Positions 54,328 to 63,782 are shown, counted from the stretch's first letter. The stretch: DNA of 64,000 bases from CTSoil-075 sp042610375 (GCF_042610375.1 NZ_JBGJZL010000008.1:179885-243884); one strand, 5' to 3'. The notes: a model not told the origin generated them from the sequence alone. A program made the numbers and translations.

Positions 54328-55440
54328 TTAACGTGTATTATATTGTGCTAAAAACTCTTTTCTAAACTCTACAAAGTTATCCTCAATAATAGCTGCACGC
54401 ATTTCTTTCATAAAGTTCAACAGAAAATGCAAATTATGAATCGTTGTTAATCGTAGTCCAAAGATTTCATCGGTTTTGAATAAATGTCTTATATACGCTC
54501 GCGTAAAATTACGACAAGTATAGCAGCCACAATTTTCTTCAAGAGGTCTGAAATCTCTTGCATATTCAGCATTTTTAACTACGACTCGTCCTGAGCGGGT
54601 CATAACAGTACCGTTTCTGGCAACGCGTGTAGGAAATACGCAATCAAACATATCAATACCATGCATAACACCTTCAACTAAACAATCAGGTGTACCAACT
54701 CCCATTAAATACCTTGGTTTTCCTGTAGGTAACAAGGGAACGGTATGCTCAAGCATTTCATACATTAAATCCTTGGGTTCACCTACACTCAATCCTCCAA
54801 CAGCATAACCTGGAAAATCTAAAGCAACTAAATCCTGAACACTCATCGTTCTTAAATCTTTGTACATACCACCTTGGATAATGCCAAATAAAGCTTGATC
54901 TTTTCGAGTATGAGCTTCTTTACATCGCTCAGCCCAACGAGTTGTTCGTTCCGTCGATCTCTTAGTATAATCATGTTCTGCAGGATAAGGTATACATTCA
55001 TCAAAAGCCATAATAATATCAGATCCCAAAGCCATTTGTACCTCTGTAGCTTTTTCTGGCGACAGAAAATGTTTTGATCCATCAATATGTGAACGGAAGG
55101 TAACACCCTCCTCCGTAATTTTACGTAATGCCCCCAAACTAAATACTTGGAATCCACCACTATCCGTTAGAATCCCGCGATCCCAGTTCATAAATTTATG
55201 CAGTCCCCCTGCTTCTTTGACCAATTCATGACCAGGACGCAGATATAAATGATAGGTATTACTTAAAATAATCCCTGCACCCATCTCTCTCAGTTCATCA
55301 GGTGATATTGCCTTTACTGTAGCTTGCGTGCCCACTGGCATAAAAATCGGTGTATCAAAAGTACCATGAGGGGTATGTAAACGCCCTGCCCGTGCCCCTG
55401 TTTTTGAACATTGTTTAATTAATTCATAAGTGACTGCCAT
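54328..55440 (-). CDS. tgt: Queuine tRNA-ribosyltransferase
   Basis: The 370-residue enzyme has the catalytic aspartate region ILTDSGGFQVFSLG, the second aspartate in GMYKDLRTMS/GVMHGIDMFDCVFPTR, and a zinc site CGCYTCRNF...HNLHF near 308-340. It swaps G34 for preQ1 in Asp, Asn, His and Tyr tRNAs. It follows queA by 26 bp, so both queuosine steps are made together. Confidence 0.96.
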   Translation of the reverse strand: MAVTYELIKQCSKTGARAGRLHTPHGTFDTPIFMPVGTQATVKAISPDELREMGAGIILSNTYHLYLRPGHELVKEAGGLHKFMNWDRGILTDSGGFQVFSLGALRKITEEGVTFRSHIDGSKHFLSPEKATEVQMALGSDIIMAFDECIPYPAEHDYTKRSTERTTRWAERCKEAHTRKDQALFGIIQGGMYKDLRTMSVQDLVALDFPGYAVGGLSVGEPKDLMYEMLEHTVPLLPTGKPRYLMGVGTPDCLVEGVMHGIDMFDCVFPTRVARNGTVMTRSGRVVVKNAEYARDFRPLEENCGCYTCRNFTRAYIRHLFKTDEIFGLRLTTIHNLHFLLNFMKEMRAAIIEDNFVEFRKEFLAQYNTR

Positions 55441-55466
55441 TGTATCCTCCTAAAATTACTACATTT

Positions 55467-56486
55467 TTAAATAATTAGCATTGCATCCCCAAAACTAAAA
55501 AATCGATATTTTTCAGCCACTGCTTCCCGATAAGTAGACAAAACACTTTCTTGTCCGGCCAAAGCACTAATTAACATTAATAAAGTAGACTTGGGTAAAT
55601 GAAAATTAGTCACAGCAGCATCAATCATTTTAAACTGATACCCTGGATAGATAAAAATCTCTGTCCAGCCACTTTTGGCTAATAAGATACCATTCGTAGT
55701 CGCGGTCTCTAAGGTTCGAATGGCTGTCGTACCAATTGCGATCACACGACCGCCTTGTTTTTTTGTTTTGTTAATAATATCTGCTGCTTCTGGTGATACT
55801 GAATAATATTCTCTATGCATGACATGATTAGTAATATCATCCGTATTTACAGGTCTAAAGGTACCGAGCCCTACATGCAGTGTGACAAACGCTAAGTTCA
55901 CACCTTTGTTTTTAATCTTCTCCATTAATTCCTTAGTAAAATGGAGCCCAGCCGTTGGCGCAGCCGCTGATCCTCGCTCTCGCGCATAAACCGTTTGATA
56001 TCGTTCTTTATCAGCCAATTCTTCTCTTATATAAGGTGGCAATGGTGTTTGCCCTAATGCATCCAAAATTTCTTCAAATACACCATTGAATTTAAATCGA
56101 ACAATGCGCCCACCAAAATCTGTATTATCTACAATTTCACAAGATAATTCATCGCTAAAATTAATAATCGCACCAACTCTAGCCTTTTTACCTGGTTTCA
56201 CTAATGCTTCCCATTCATCGCCAGATTTACGATTTAACAAAAAAACTTCCACTTTGCCCCCGGTTTCATTTTTAGAACCAATCAAACGTGCAGGTATCAC
56301 TCTAGTATCATTAAAAACCAGTGTATCACCAGCATTTAAGTATCCAAGTAAATCATAAAAATGTTGATGCGAAGTCGTACCCGTATTTTTGTCTAAAACT
56401 AACAACCGTGAATGATCACGAGGCTCACAGGGACATTGGGCAATCAACTCTTCAGGTAAAAAATAATCAAAATCCGATAACAACAT
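55467..56486 (-). CDS. queA: S-adenosylmethionine:tRNA ribosyltransferase-isomerase
   Basis: The 339-residue protein starts SDFDYFLPEELIAQCPCEPRDHSRLL, the QueA opening, and has TAGLHFTKELMEKI, VTLHVGLGTFRPV and NFHLPKSTLLMLISALAG. It converts tRNA-bound preQ1 to epoxyqueuosine with the ribose of SAM. The start follows AAAGGAG. The next step, QueG/QueH, is not in the window. Confidence 0.96.
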   Translation of the reverse strand: MLLSDFDYFLPEELIAQCPCEPRDHSRLLVLDKNTGTTSHQHFYDLLGYLNAGDTLVFNDTRVIPARLIGSKNETGGKVEVFLLNRKSGDEWEALVKPGKKARVGAIINFSDELSCEIVDNTDFGGRIVRFKFNGVFEEILDALGQTPLPPYIREELADKERYQTVYARERGSAAAPTAGLHFTKELMEKIKNKGVNLAFVTLHVGLGTFRPVNTDDITNHVMHREYYSVSPEAADIINKTKKQGGRVIAIGTTAIRTLETATTNGILLAKSGWTEIFIYPGYQFKMIDAAVTNFHLPKSTLLMLISALAGQESVLSTYREAVAEKYRFFSFGDAMLII

Positions 56487-56500
56487 AAAACGAAACTCCT

Positions 56501-57838
56501 TTAGAAGACTTTTTTAATTGTAGTACCTTTGTAATAGTGTTTCAAGATCTCTTTAAAATATGTAGTATTCCCCTGGGGGCCTTGTTCAGCCATTGCCTTT
56601 GCTCCCCACTGCGATAATCCTAAACCATGCCCCCAACCAAATCCTGAAATGAGAATGCTCTCTCCCACACGACCAGTCATAGCATGTAACTCTTTCTTAC
56701 CCGTGAGAAAACTTTGCTCACGTTGAGCTGGCAAATTTATCTCTAGTTTCTTTCGATCAGACTCACCTATATTTTTAGTGATCTCAAAATCAGCCACTGG
56801 TGGTATAGGTACTACAACACTCACATCAAATAAGGTACTCTTTAAATCTAGCATTTTACGTAATTGCTCACCTGTTAATTTTGCGCTGCCAGTCGAACCA
56901 ATAAATCGTATCACCTTAACTCGCCCTGATACTCCCCGTTCAGGAGTATCCACTGCAGAATGAGTCAGCGGAGCAAGCTCAATGGCTTTGAGTACTCCAA
57001 TTTGATACCCAGCACCAGCAAGAAATTTTTCTAATTGAGGTACAGTGATTGTTTGTTCCCACTTATATTGGGGCGACTTTTGATCATAGTCAACTACGCC
57101 ACGCAAATAGGGCTGGTAACCACTCCATACATTTTCACTATTCTCAGTATAACCACCAGAACTACTATGAAAATACCCAGGTATAATTTTCCCTTGATAT
57201 GTAATCACTTGCCCTGCAGTATCATCAACTGCTTTTATGATCTGCGGTACTTCGCTTTCACGTCCACCATATACTTGGCAGTCCGTTGTCGCACACACAT
57301 CATACCCATCATCCTGATGTTTATTCAGATTATACATAGCATAGCTACGAGCCGCAACGGTCTGAGCTTTCACGGCTTCCATTGGCCAACTCGGCGACAT
57401 TTCCCTGGCAATAACTCCATATAAGTACTGTTCAATTGACAACGTATTTATAACTGTCAATCCAGTCTTACCATGAGTCATGTGAATAGCAATATTGCCG
57501 CGATATTTTTTTTGATTGATTTTCATATCATTTTCTCTGCCATTTTTCAATTTTAAGAATTTGATGGTATCGCCAGGGATTTGTTGACCATTGATCGTCA
57601 ACTTTTTTCCTTTGACAGCAATATTAACATTTTCTTTTGCAGAAAAATGAGCCACAACCTGCCCTGTATCTCCATCTAACACTTCAAAATCACTATCAAC
57701 TGAAATTGACACATTTTGTTGATTGGATAAAATACCCACGCGAATCATTGATTGTGGTGCTTGCGCATATACAGGTATCGTAAACAAAATTGTGAATAAC
57801 ACTACTAATAGGAAAATATGTGAGAACGCACGTTTCAA
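56501..57838 (-). CDS. SpoIID/LytB-domain protein
   Basis: The 445-residue protein has a signal peptide (to about 26), a middle domain, and the SpoIID core IAREMSPSWPMEAVKAQTVAARSYAM ... YGGRESEV ... TAGQVITYQGKIIPGYFHSSSGGYT. It ends in FGWGHGLGLSQWGAKAMAEQG, the catalytic half of a lytic transglycosylase acting on denuded glycan. True SpoIID drives engulfment with SpoIIP and SpoIIM; longer relatives also act outside sporulation. It lies 14 bp before queA and 23 bp after ruvB. Confidence 0.82.
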   Translation of the reverse strand: MKRAFSHIFLLVVLFTILFTIPVYAQAPQSMIRVGILSNQQNVSISVDSDFEVLDGDTGQVVAHFSAKENVNIAVKGKKLTINGQQIPGDTIKFLKLKNGRENDMKINQKKYRGNIAIHMTHGKTGLTVINTLSIEQYLYGVIAREMSPSWPMEAVKAQTVAARSYAMYNLNKHQDDGYDVCATTDCQVYGGRESEVPQIIKAVDDTAGQVITYQGKIIPGYFHSSSGGYTENSENVWSGYQPYLRGVVDYDQKSPQYKWEQTITVPQLEKFLAGAGYQIGVLKAIELAPLTHSAVDTPERGVSGRVKVIRFIGSTGSAKLTGEQLRKMLDLKSTLFDVSVVVPIPPVADFEITKNIGESDRKKLEINLPAQREQSFLTGKKELHAMTGRVGESILISGFGWGHGLGLSQWGAKAMAEQGPQGNTTYFKEILKHYYKGTTIKKVF

Positions 57839-57861
57839 AATAATTCTCCTTTATACATATC

Positions 57862-58997
57862 TTATAGTAGGCTGCCTTGTTCATCCATTTTATATGGAAT
57901 CCCTAAGTGCTCATAAGCCATTTGTGTCGCAATTCGTCCGCGGGGAGTACGTTGTAAAAAGCCCATTTGTAATAAAAATGGTTCATACACATCTTCAATT
58001 GTTTCATTTTCTTCACTAATGACAGCTGCTAATGTATCAATTCCAACAGGCCCACCCTTGAACTTTTCGATAATCGCCAGTAGCATATTTCGATCCGTCT
58101 TATCAAGACCACATTTATCAACTTCAAGCATGGCTAATGCCTGATCAGCAATCACATCAGTAATAATACCATTACCTACAATTTGGGCATAGTCTCTTAC
58201 CCGCTTTAATAATCGATTCGCAATGCGCGGTGTCCCGCGTGATCGTTTAGCAATTTCATGAGCGCCACCAGCGTCAATCTCAACCTTTAATATTTCAGCT
58301 GCCCGATTTACAATATAAACCAAATCTTCTGTGCGATAATATTCTAATCGACAAATGACACCAAAACGATCTCGGAGTGGTGCAGCTAATGCTCCTGCGC
58401 GTGTTGTTGCACCAATCAGCGTAAAGGGTGCTAAGTCCAATCGAATTGAGCGGGCACTCGGACCTTTGCCAATAATAATATNAAACGATCTCGGAGTGGT
58501 GCAGCTAATGCTCCTGCGCGTGTTGTTGCACCAATCAGCGTAAAGGGTGCTAAGTCCAATCGAATTGAGCGGGCACTCGGACCTTTGCCAATAATAATAT
58601 CTAATGCATAGTCTTCCATTGCTGAATATAAAACTTCCTCAACATTTCGCGAAAGTCGATGAATTTCATCAATAAATAATACGTCTTTTTCACCTAAATT
58701 AGTTAATAAAGCCGCTAAGTCGCCAGCTCTTTCAATGGCAGGTCCTGATGTTACTCGAAAATTTACCCCTAACTCATTGGCAATAATACCTGCCAATGTT
58801 GTTTTCCCCAACCCAGGGGGACCATATAATAATACATGATCCAAGGCTTCTTCCCGTGATAAAGCGGCCTGAACAAAGATGGAAAGATTATTTTTCACTT
58901 GATCCTGACCAATATATTCTTTTAATAGACGTGGCCTAAGGCTGTATTGCCAATTATCGCCTTCTTGCTCACTACCAGTAATAATTCGTTCCTCCAC
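57862..58997 (-). pseudogene. ruvB: Holliday junction helicase RuvB, broken by an assembly join
   Basis: Read through an artefact, the gene encodes a normal 338-residue RuvB: the N-terminal part carries VLLYGPPGLGKTTLAGII and LFIDEIHRLSRNVEE, and the C-terminal part SRGTPRIANRLLKRVRDYAQ with the winged-helix DNA-binding domain. As printed, the frame breaks at 58482 because 118 bases are repeated exactly on either side of one N. Removing 119 bases restores one frame of 339 codons. I treat it as intact in the organism. RuvB is the motor that branch-migrates Holliday junctions with RuvA; it follows ruvA by 9 bp. Confidence 0.9.
58364..58600. repeat. 118-bp exact duplication flanking a single N (assembly join)
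   Basis: Bases 58364-58481 are identical to 58483-58600, with N at 58482. The unit is internal to ruvB and shifts its frame. The pattern is that of two contig ends that overlap but were joined with a placeholder base. Confidence 0.95.
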
Positions 58998-59006
58998 TCT
59001 TTTCTG

Positions 59007-59600
59007 CTACCCCCTACTGAATTCCCGAAGGGCTAATTTTATTAAGATTTCTACCGACTGAGCATTTTTACCAATTCTCTTTACAATTGGAAGTATTTCA
59101 TTTTGATTATAACCTAGAGCAATTAAAGCCTGTATACCCTCATCCACAATATCTCCTGAAGTAACACTGACATCAACTTCCGGCACATTTTCATCCGTAA
59201 GAAGTCCAATCTTATCTTTTAATTCCAAAATCATTCTCTCAGCAGTTTTCTTGCCAATGCCAGGAAGCTTTGTTAATACTCCAATATTTTTGGTACTAAT
59301 GGCTAAACAAAATTGTTTTGGATCAATGGCTGATAAAATCCCCATCGCCACTTTAGGGCCAATTCCATTAATCGATGTTAATGTTAAAAATAAATCATAT
59401 TCATCTTCACTATAGAATCCATATAATAACATGGCATCTTCTCGTACATGCATATGTGTAAACAATAAGGATACTTTACCAATAGAAAGTTTCTGCCGAG
59501 TCGCTCCTGGGATAAACACTCTATATCCAACACCTTGCACATCAATGAAACAATGATCTGCAAAAAGATGAGTAATCGTTCCTCGTAAATAGCCAATCAT
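59007..59600 (-). CDS. ruvA: Holliday junction branch-migration protein RuvA
   Basis: The 197-residue protein has the OB domain MIGYLRGTITHLFADHCFIDVQGVGYRV, the two helix-hairpin-helix motifs (TSINGIGPKVAMGILSA and LTKLPGIGKKTAERMILEL) and the flexible C-terminal domain III (about 150-197) that contacts RuvB. Its ATG overlaps the ruvC stop by four bases. Confidence 0.96.
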   Translation of the reverse strand: MIGYLRGTITHLFADHCFIDVQGVGYRVFIPGATRQKLSIGKVSLLFTHMHVREDAMLLYGFYSEDEYDLFLTLTSINGIGPKVAMGILSAIDPKQFCLAISTKNIGVLTKLPGIGKKTAERMILELKDKIGLLTDENVPEVDVSVTSGDIVDEGIQALIALGYNQNEILPIVKRIGKNAQSVEILIKLALREFSRG

Positions 59601-60139
59601 ATTTTACTCCCCCAGCTACTCTGTATTCGACTCGAAACTATTGATTTTGCACATACAAGATCTCTTCTGATATTGCTAGAATGAGTCGTACAAATAGCGA
59701 CTGCTAACGCATCTGCTACATCATCAGGATGAGGCTTTGATGGCAAATTTAATAAACGTTGTGTCATGTAAATAACTTGCTCCTTCGTTGCTTTACCATA
59801 CCCTACAACTGCCTGTTTCACTTGCAGTGGGGTAAATTCAACCAAGTTTACATTATTTTGAGCAGCAGCTAATAAAATAACTCCACGCGCCTGTCCTACG
59901 GTCATAGCTGTACGTACATTTTTGTTGAAAAAGAGCATTTCAACCCCTACGATATCAGGTTTATATTTTTTTATCAGTACATCAATATCATGATGAATAA
60001 TAACCAATCGTTCGGCATCACTCAAAGTAGGACTCGTTTCAATAGCTCCATAATCCAACGCTTTTAAATGACTTCCCTGTAAGTCAACAATCCCATAGCC
60101 ACAAATGGCTGTACCGGGATCAATCCCCAATGCTAACAT
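59597..60139 (-). CDS. ruvC: Crossover junction endodeoxyribonuclease RuvC
   Basis: The 180-residue resolvase has its catalytic acidic residues in LALGIDPGTAICGYG (D7), VGVEMLFFNKN, and HPDDVADALAVAICT (two aspartates). It cuts Holliday junctions symmetrically. B. subtilis uses RecU instead, so the presence of RuvC follows the pattern of Negativicutes and Gram-negatives. The gene is first in the ruvC-ruvA-ruvB-spoIID-queA-tgt run. Confidence 0.95.
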   Translation of the reverse strand: MLALGIDPGTAICGYGIVDLQGSHLKALDYGAIETSPTLSDAERLVIIHHDIDVLIKKYKPDIVGVEMLFFNKNVRTAMTVGQARGVILLAAAQNNVNLVEFTPLQVKQAVVGYGKATKEQVIYMTQRLLNLPSKPHPDDVADALAVAICTTHSSNIRRDLVCAKSIVSSRIQSSWGSKI

Positions 60140-60270
60140 ATCATAAAAGCCCCCTTACTACCTACGGCATCTTTAAGAAATGGCAAGTCATTTTTTTAAA
60201 GATACCTAACATGAATTCGACAATCGAACACACTATTCCTTTTTTATCGTAAATACTATGCACACGCAAA

Positions 60271-60300
60271 AAGATAGAGGGGAATTAGCCCCTCTATCTT
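60271..60300 (-). terminator. Terminator at the end of bofC
   Basis: AAGATAGAGGGG and CCCCTCTATCTT form a perfect 12-bp stem with a six-base loop and a short T-run on the minus strand. The upstream arm contains the last bofC codons. Confidence 0.8.
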
Positions 60301-60869
60301 GATTGCATTCCTTCTAAAGTACGCAACAATTCTTCCGTTGATTGTACGACGATGCCATGGTGTAATTCTTCAATATCTTGAGGCATCAAGTGATTAATTT
60401 GAATGCTCGTAATTTCCTTCACAATGGATCTAGGACCTGGCTTTCCATAAAATACAGCTACTTTATCATCTTGTATTCCAATAAACATATTATTAGCATG
60501 TTCACGGCAATAACTATCTACTTTTAAAGTCATATCAACTTCATCACTATCAAATTTATCAATAACCCAACCTTGATAAACTTTTTGTAATTGATAAATC
60601 GTTAAGCCAACTAACTTTTCTGTTGGTTTGGTTTTAAGCACTTCTTCATCCTTACACTTTAGGTATACCATTCTTTGCACTAAATCAGTCTGGTCTGTTG
60701 TTTTAATTTTTCCATCTTGCTTAGCAACTTCTGTTTCTTGTGCCGAAAGGGATCTCTCTTCACCTATAAAAGATGAATAAGCCATATAATATGCTGTCAT
60801 ACCAATTAACAGGAGCATACCTGTCGTAAGTAAGACAATTTTTTTATTGACTTTCTTAAATGGCAACAA
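60294..60869 (-). CDS. bofC: BofC-like sporulation protein
   Basis: The protein of about 191 residues has a membrane anchor (about 9-28), a charged linker, and a BofC C-terminal domain with KCKDEEVLKTKPTEKLVGLTIYQLQKVYQGW and DKVAVFYGKPGP. In B. subtilis BofC inhibits SpoIVB signalling in the forespore and so delays sigma-K. Gene order (yebC-bofC-ruv) equals B. subtilis. The start is probably the TTG at 60869 behind AAGGAG. Confidence 0.75.
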   Translation of the reverse strand: MLPFKKVNKKIVLLTTGMLLLIGMTAYYMAYSSFIGEERSLSAQETEVAKQDGKIKTTDQTDLVQRMVYLKCKDEEVLKTKPTEKLVGLTIYQLQKVYQGWVIDKFDSDEVDMTLKVDSYCREHANNMFIGIQDDKVAVFYGKPGPRSIVKEITSIQINHLMPQDIEELHHGIVVQSTEELLRTLEGMQSR

Positions 60870-60947
60870 TGAAAGCAACTCCTTATCTTCCAGTTGCTAA
60901 CATTATCACCTGAAAATATAATAATTATACATATAAATGTAAAATTT

Positions 60948-61010
60948 TAATAATGGGATATAGGACTGCACGACGTTACGTCGGAAGCAATACTCTATAT
61001 CCCATTATTA
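60948..61010. repeat. Perfect 16-bp inverted repeat with an inner hairpin
   Basis: TAATAATGGGATATAG (60948-60963) and CTATATCCCATTATTA (60995-61010) pair without mismatch, and the 31-base loop contains CGACG-TTA-CGTCG. It lies between yebC and bofC. It may terminate the yebC transcript, though the T-run after it is poor. Confidence 0.7.
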
Positions 61011-61081
61011 GTAAGCCAAGAATACAGCTTTAATTTCTTCAATACATTTTATACAGTAAGCACGACTAGCGATAATAAACC

Positions 61082-61819
61082 TTACATTAAATCTTCGGGA
61101 ATATCAAAATTAGCGTACACTTCTTGTACATCATCATGTTCTTCTAAAGCATCCATTAATTTCATCATCTTACTCGCCTCATCACCAAGTAATGGGACAC
61201 TGGTTTGAGGTATCATTGTGACTTCAGCTACTGAAGTCTTAATATTATTTTGAGCAAGAGCTTCTTGTACTTGAGTGAAATTCTCAGGAGCAACAGTGAT
61301 TTCAAATTCATCATCTTCAGCTTTAAAATCATCAGCACCAGCCTCAAGAGCAAGCATCATGACTTCTTCTTCATCAAGGGCTGCGATTTCATCAATGACA
61401 AATAGACCTTTTTTGTCAAACATCCATGATACACAACCTGATTCTCCTAAGTTACCACCATACTTTGAAAACAAATGGCGTACATCAGCGGCTGTACGAT
61501 TACGATTATCTGTCATAACCTCTACAATAACTGCCACTCCAGCTGGACCATACCCTTCATAGACTAACTCTTCATAATTACTGCCATCTACGGCACCTAC
61601 ACCTTTTTGAATAGCGCGTTGAATATTATCTTTGGGAACATTATTTTCTTTAGCTTTTTGCAAAGCTAGCTTTAAACGCATATTACCAGTAGGATCAGCC
61701 CCACCCATGCGCGCCGCAACAGTGATTTCTCTACCAATTTTACTCGTGGCTTTACTACGAAGAGCATCCACCTTGCCTTTTTTGTGCTTAATTGTTGACC
61801 ATTTGGAATGTCCTGACAT
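61082..61819 (-). CDS. yebC: YebC/PmpR family DNA-binding or translation factor
   Basis: The 245-residue protein starts MSGHSKWSTIKHKKGKVDALRSK and has the three-domain YebC layout (VDGSNYEELVYEGYGPAGVAVIVE, GSVSWMFDKKGLF-type motif GCVSWMFDKKGLFVI). YebC proteins were first called transcription regulators; recent work ties them to relief of polyproline stalling alongside EF-P. It is a single gene here. Confidence 0.93.
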   Translation of the reverse strand: MSGHSKWSTIKHKKGKVDALRSKATSKIGREITVAARMGGADPTGNMRLKLALQKAKENNVPKDNIQRAIQKGVGAVDGSNYEELVYEGYGPAGVAVIVEVMTDNRNRTAADVRHLFSKYGGNLGESGCVSWMFDKKGLFVIDEIAALDEEEVMMLALEAGADDFKAEDDEFEITVAPENFTQVQEALAQNNIKTSVAEVTMIPQTSVPLLGDEASKMMKLMDALEEHDDVQEVYANFDIPEDLM

Positions 61820-61904
61820 ATATTTTGTCTCCCCTCAAACAATATGAATCAGGGATTATTTTAGCATAAATCCACTCTTTTAGTAAAGCATCTAATGGAC
61901 AAAA

Positions 61905-63404
61905 TTACTTAGTATGCCAATGCAAATCTTTACGACTTTCATCAATTGCTTTTTGATTGTCTGGGGCAGCATGCATTGTAGAGGAAGCAGCAAAATTTTC
62001 AACTAGTTTCTTACTAATGCGCACATCATTCAAAATACCAGGGCCACCGATGCAACCTCCTGCACATGCCATGCCTTCAAAAAAATTGGCATCAATCTTC
62101 CCAGCCTTCATCTGCAGTAAAGCAACTTTACAATTTTGTAATCCTTCAGCCCTATGGGGTTTTACAACTAAGTTAGGATCAATCTTTGCTGCCGCATCAA
62201 TAACCGCTTGTACAACACCACCGGCGGTAGCAAATGAATTACCATCTTTAGAGGCAGTTGTTGCATATTCATCTTCTGGAATCTCTAACAAGTTAACTCC
62301 TGCACCGATAAATAAAGATTCAAGCTCTTCAAAACTAAATACAAAATCAATGCACTCTGAATATTTTCTTGCTTCTACTTTTTTTGCTAAACATGGACCA
62401 ATGAAAACAACAACAGCATCAGGATCACTCGCTTTAATCACCTTTGCAGTTGCCACCATCGGCGACACAGTTGTTGAAACATGTTCTTTTAGGTCTGGTA
62501 AATGTTTATGAACCATATCAACAAAGGCTGGGCAGCAAGACGTTGTCATAAAAGAAAGTTTATTGGGCACTGTTTCTGCAAATTCTTTTGCTTCTTCTAA
62601 TGTCACAATATCAGCACCAAATGAAACCTCTTGTACATCATAGAATCCTATTTTTTTAAGTCCACCAATCACTTGGCTAGGTTTCACTTTTATACCGAAC
62701 TGACCAATAAAAGCTGGAGCTAAAATTGCATACACTTTTTTTCCTGCTTTTATTTTTTGTATAAGTTGTACCGTGAAACTTTGTTCGGTAATTGCACCAA
62801 AAGGACAAGCCATCTTACATCCGCCACATTGAGTACATTTATCATAATTAATTACTGCTCGACGTTCTTTGTCAGCTTTAATTGCTCCAATTTCACATGC
62901 TCTTTCACAAGGACGAGTAATTTCAACAATCGCTCCGTACATACACGATTTTTTACATAAACCACATTCCACACATTTTGTTTTATCAATATAAGCTTGA
63001 TTTTGCACAACTGTAATTGCTCTTTTAGGACAACTAGCAATACAATTATGAGCAATACAATTTCGGCAAGCATTTGTTACAAAAAAAGTGTCGATTGGGC
63101 ATTGATCACATGCTTCAGGCATAATATTAAGAACTGGCATATCTGCAATATTACCCGCTAAAGCATTTTGTGCTGCTTCTGCAACACCCATATTTAAAGG
63201 TTGTGCCATAACAAACTTAACACGATCTTTTACGACCGCACGCTCCTTATGAACACAGCAACGATAACGAGGTCCTGATTGATGAACGACCTCATCTAGA
63301 ACATCAACAATATTATTCTTATCCAAATCATTTTCAAAAGCCAATCGAGCAATCTCTGATAAAACTTTACGTCTAATTTTAACAACTTCAGTTATTTGCG
63401 CCAT
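61905..63404 (-). CDS. [FeFe]-hydrogenase-like iron-sulphur protein
   Basis: The 499-residue protein has ferredoxin-type clusters in its N-terminal half (CRNCIAHNCIASCPKRAI, CVECGLCKKSCMYGAI with CERACEIGAI, and CTQCGGCKMACPFGAI) and an H-cluster domain from about 225. The three H-cluster motifs are TTSCCPAF, GPCLAKKVEA and EGMACAGGCIGG, so all four cysteine ligands are present, with changes around them (F for W, G for M). It resembles group-B-type hydrogenases. The ATG at 63404 follows TTGGAG. No maturase gene is nearby. Confidence 0.8.
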   Translation of the reverse strand: MAQITEVVKIRRKVLSEIARLAFENDLDKNNIVDVLDEVVHQSGPRYRCCVHKERAVVKDRVKFVMAQPLNMGVAEAAQNALAGNIADMPVLNIMPEACDQCPIDTFFVTNACRNCIAHNCIASCPKRAITVVQNQAYIDKTKCVECGLCKKSCMYGAIVEITRPCERACEIGAIKADKERRAVINYDKCTQCGGCKMACPFGAITEQSFTVQLIQKIKAGKKVYAILAPAFIGQFGIKVKPSQVIGGLKKIGFYDVQEVSFGADIVTLEEAKEFAETVPNKLSFMTTSCCPAFVDMVHKHLPDLKEHVSTTVSPMVATAKVIKASDPDAVVVFIGPCLAKKVEARKYSECIDFVFSFEELESLFIGAGVNLLEIPEDEYATTASKDGNSFATAGGVVQAVIDAAAKIDPNLVVKPHRAEGLQNCKVALLQMKAGKIDANFFEGMACAGGCIGGPGILNDVRISKKLVENFAASSTMHAAPDNQKAIDESRKDLHWHTK

Positions 63405-63430
63405 TTTATTTTTCTCCAATCCATTTAACA

Positions 63431-63660
63431 TATTAATTATATAACTTGTAGAACTGTATATTTTATACTTTCGTAATTAAAAAAACAGGAAACATAGTAA
63501 TATTTTGCTATTATATTACTTAATAACCTTGGTCTATGAACCATTTTCTTATTTTACCTTAAAACTAGCATAAGGACAACCAAATAAATTATTTCTTTCA
63601 CTTAAAAAACTAAAAAAACTTGTCACTGTTTATCAATTTCAATAACAAGGAAAAATAAGA
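63431..63660. other. AT-rich gap before the hydrogenase-like gene
   Basis: This stretch holds no convincing gene. A TATAAT near the middle (TAATATAATAG on the minus strand) lacks a good -35. It separates the rRNA operon terminator from the hydrogenase-like gene. Confidence 0.6.
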
Positions 63661-63694
63661 AAAAAGCACCATTCATTTAATGAACGGTGCTTTT
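63661..63694 (-). terminator. Terminator of the rRNA operon
   Basis: AAAAGCACCGTTCAT and ATGAATGGTGCTTTTTT pair over 14 bp including G-U, followed by T residues. It lies eight bases after the tRNA-Asn CCA. Confidence 0.9.
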
Positions 63695-63701
63695 CCGAAA
63701 A

Positions 63702-63777
63702 TGGCTCCCTAAGTAGGACTCGAACCTACGACCGATCGGTTAACAGCCGATTGCTCTACCAACTGAGCTATCCAGGA
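63702..63777 (-). tRNA. tRNA-Asn (GTT), CCA encoded
   Basis: The cloverleaf has D arm GCTC-AGTTGGTA-GAGC, anticodon arm ATCGG-CTGTTAA-CCGAT with anticodon GTT, T arm GTAGG-TTCGAGT-CCTAC, discriminator G and encoded CCA. The acceptor stem is poor: TCCTGGA against TTAGGGA gives two G-U pairs and a G-A mismatch. It follows the 5S gene by about five bases. Confidence 0.9.
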
Positions 63778-63782
63778 ATAAA

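Noticed and set aside
57862..58997. True pseudogenisation of ruvB
   Set aside because: The exact 118-bp repeat around one N is a contig join, and removal restores the full gene.
63600..63660. Rex-type operator (TTGTTAT..ATAAACA) upstream of the hydrogenase-like gene
   Set aside because: The half-sites are too far apart and imperfect, and it is over 200 bp from the start.
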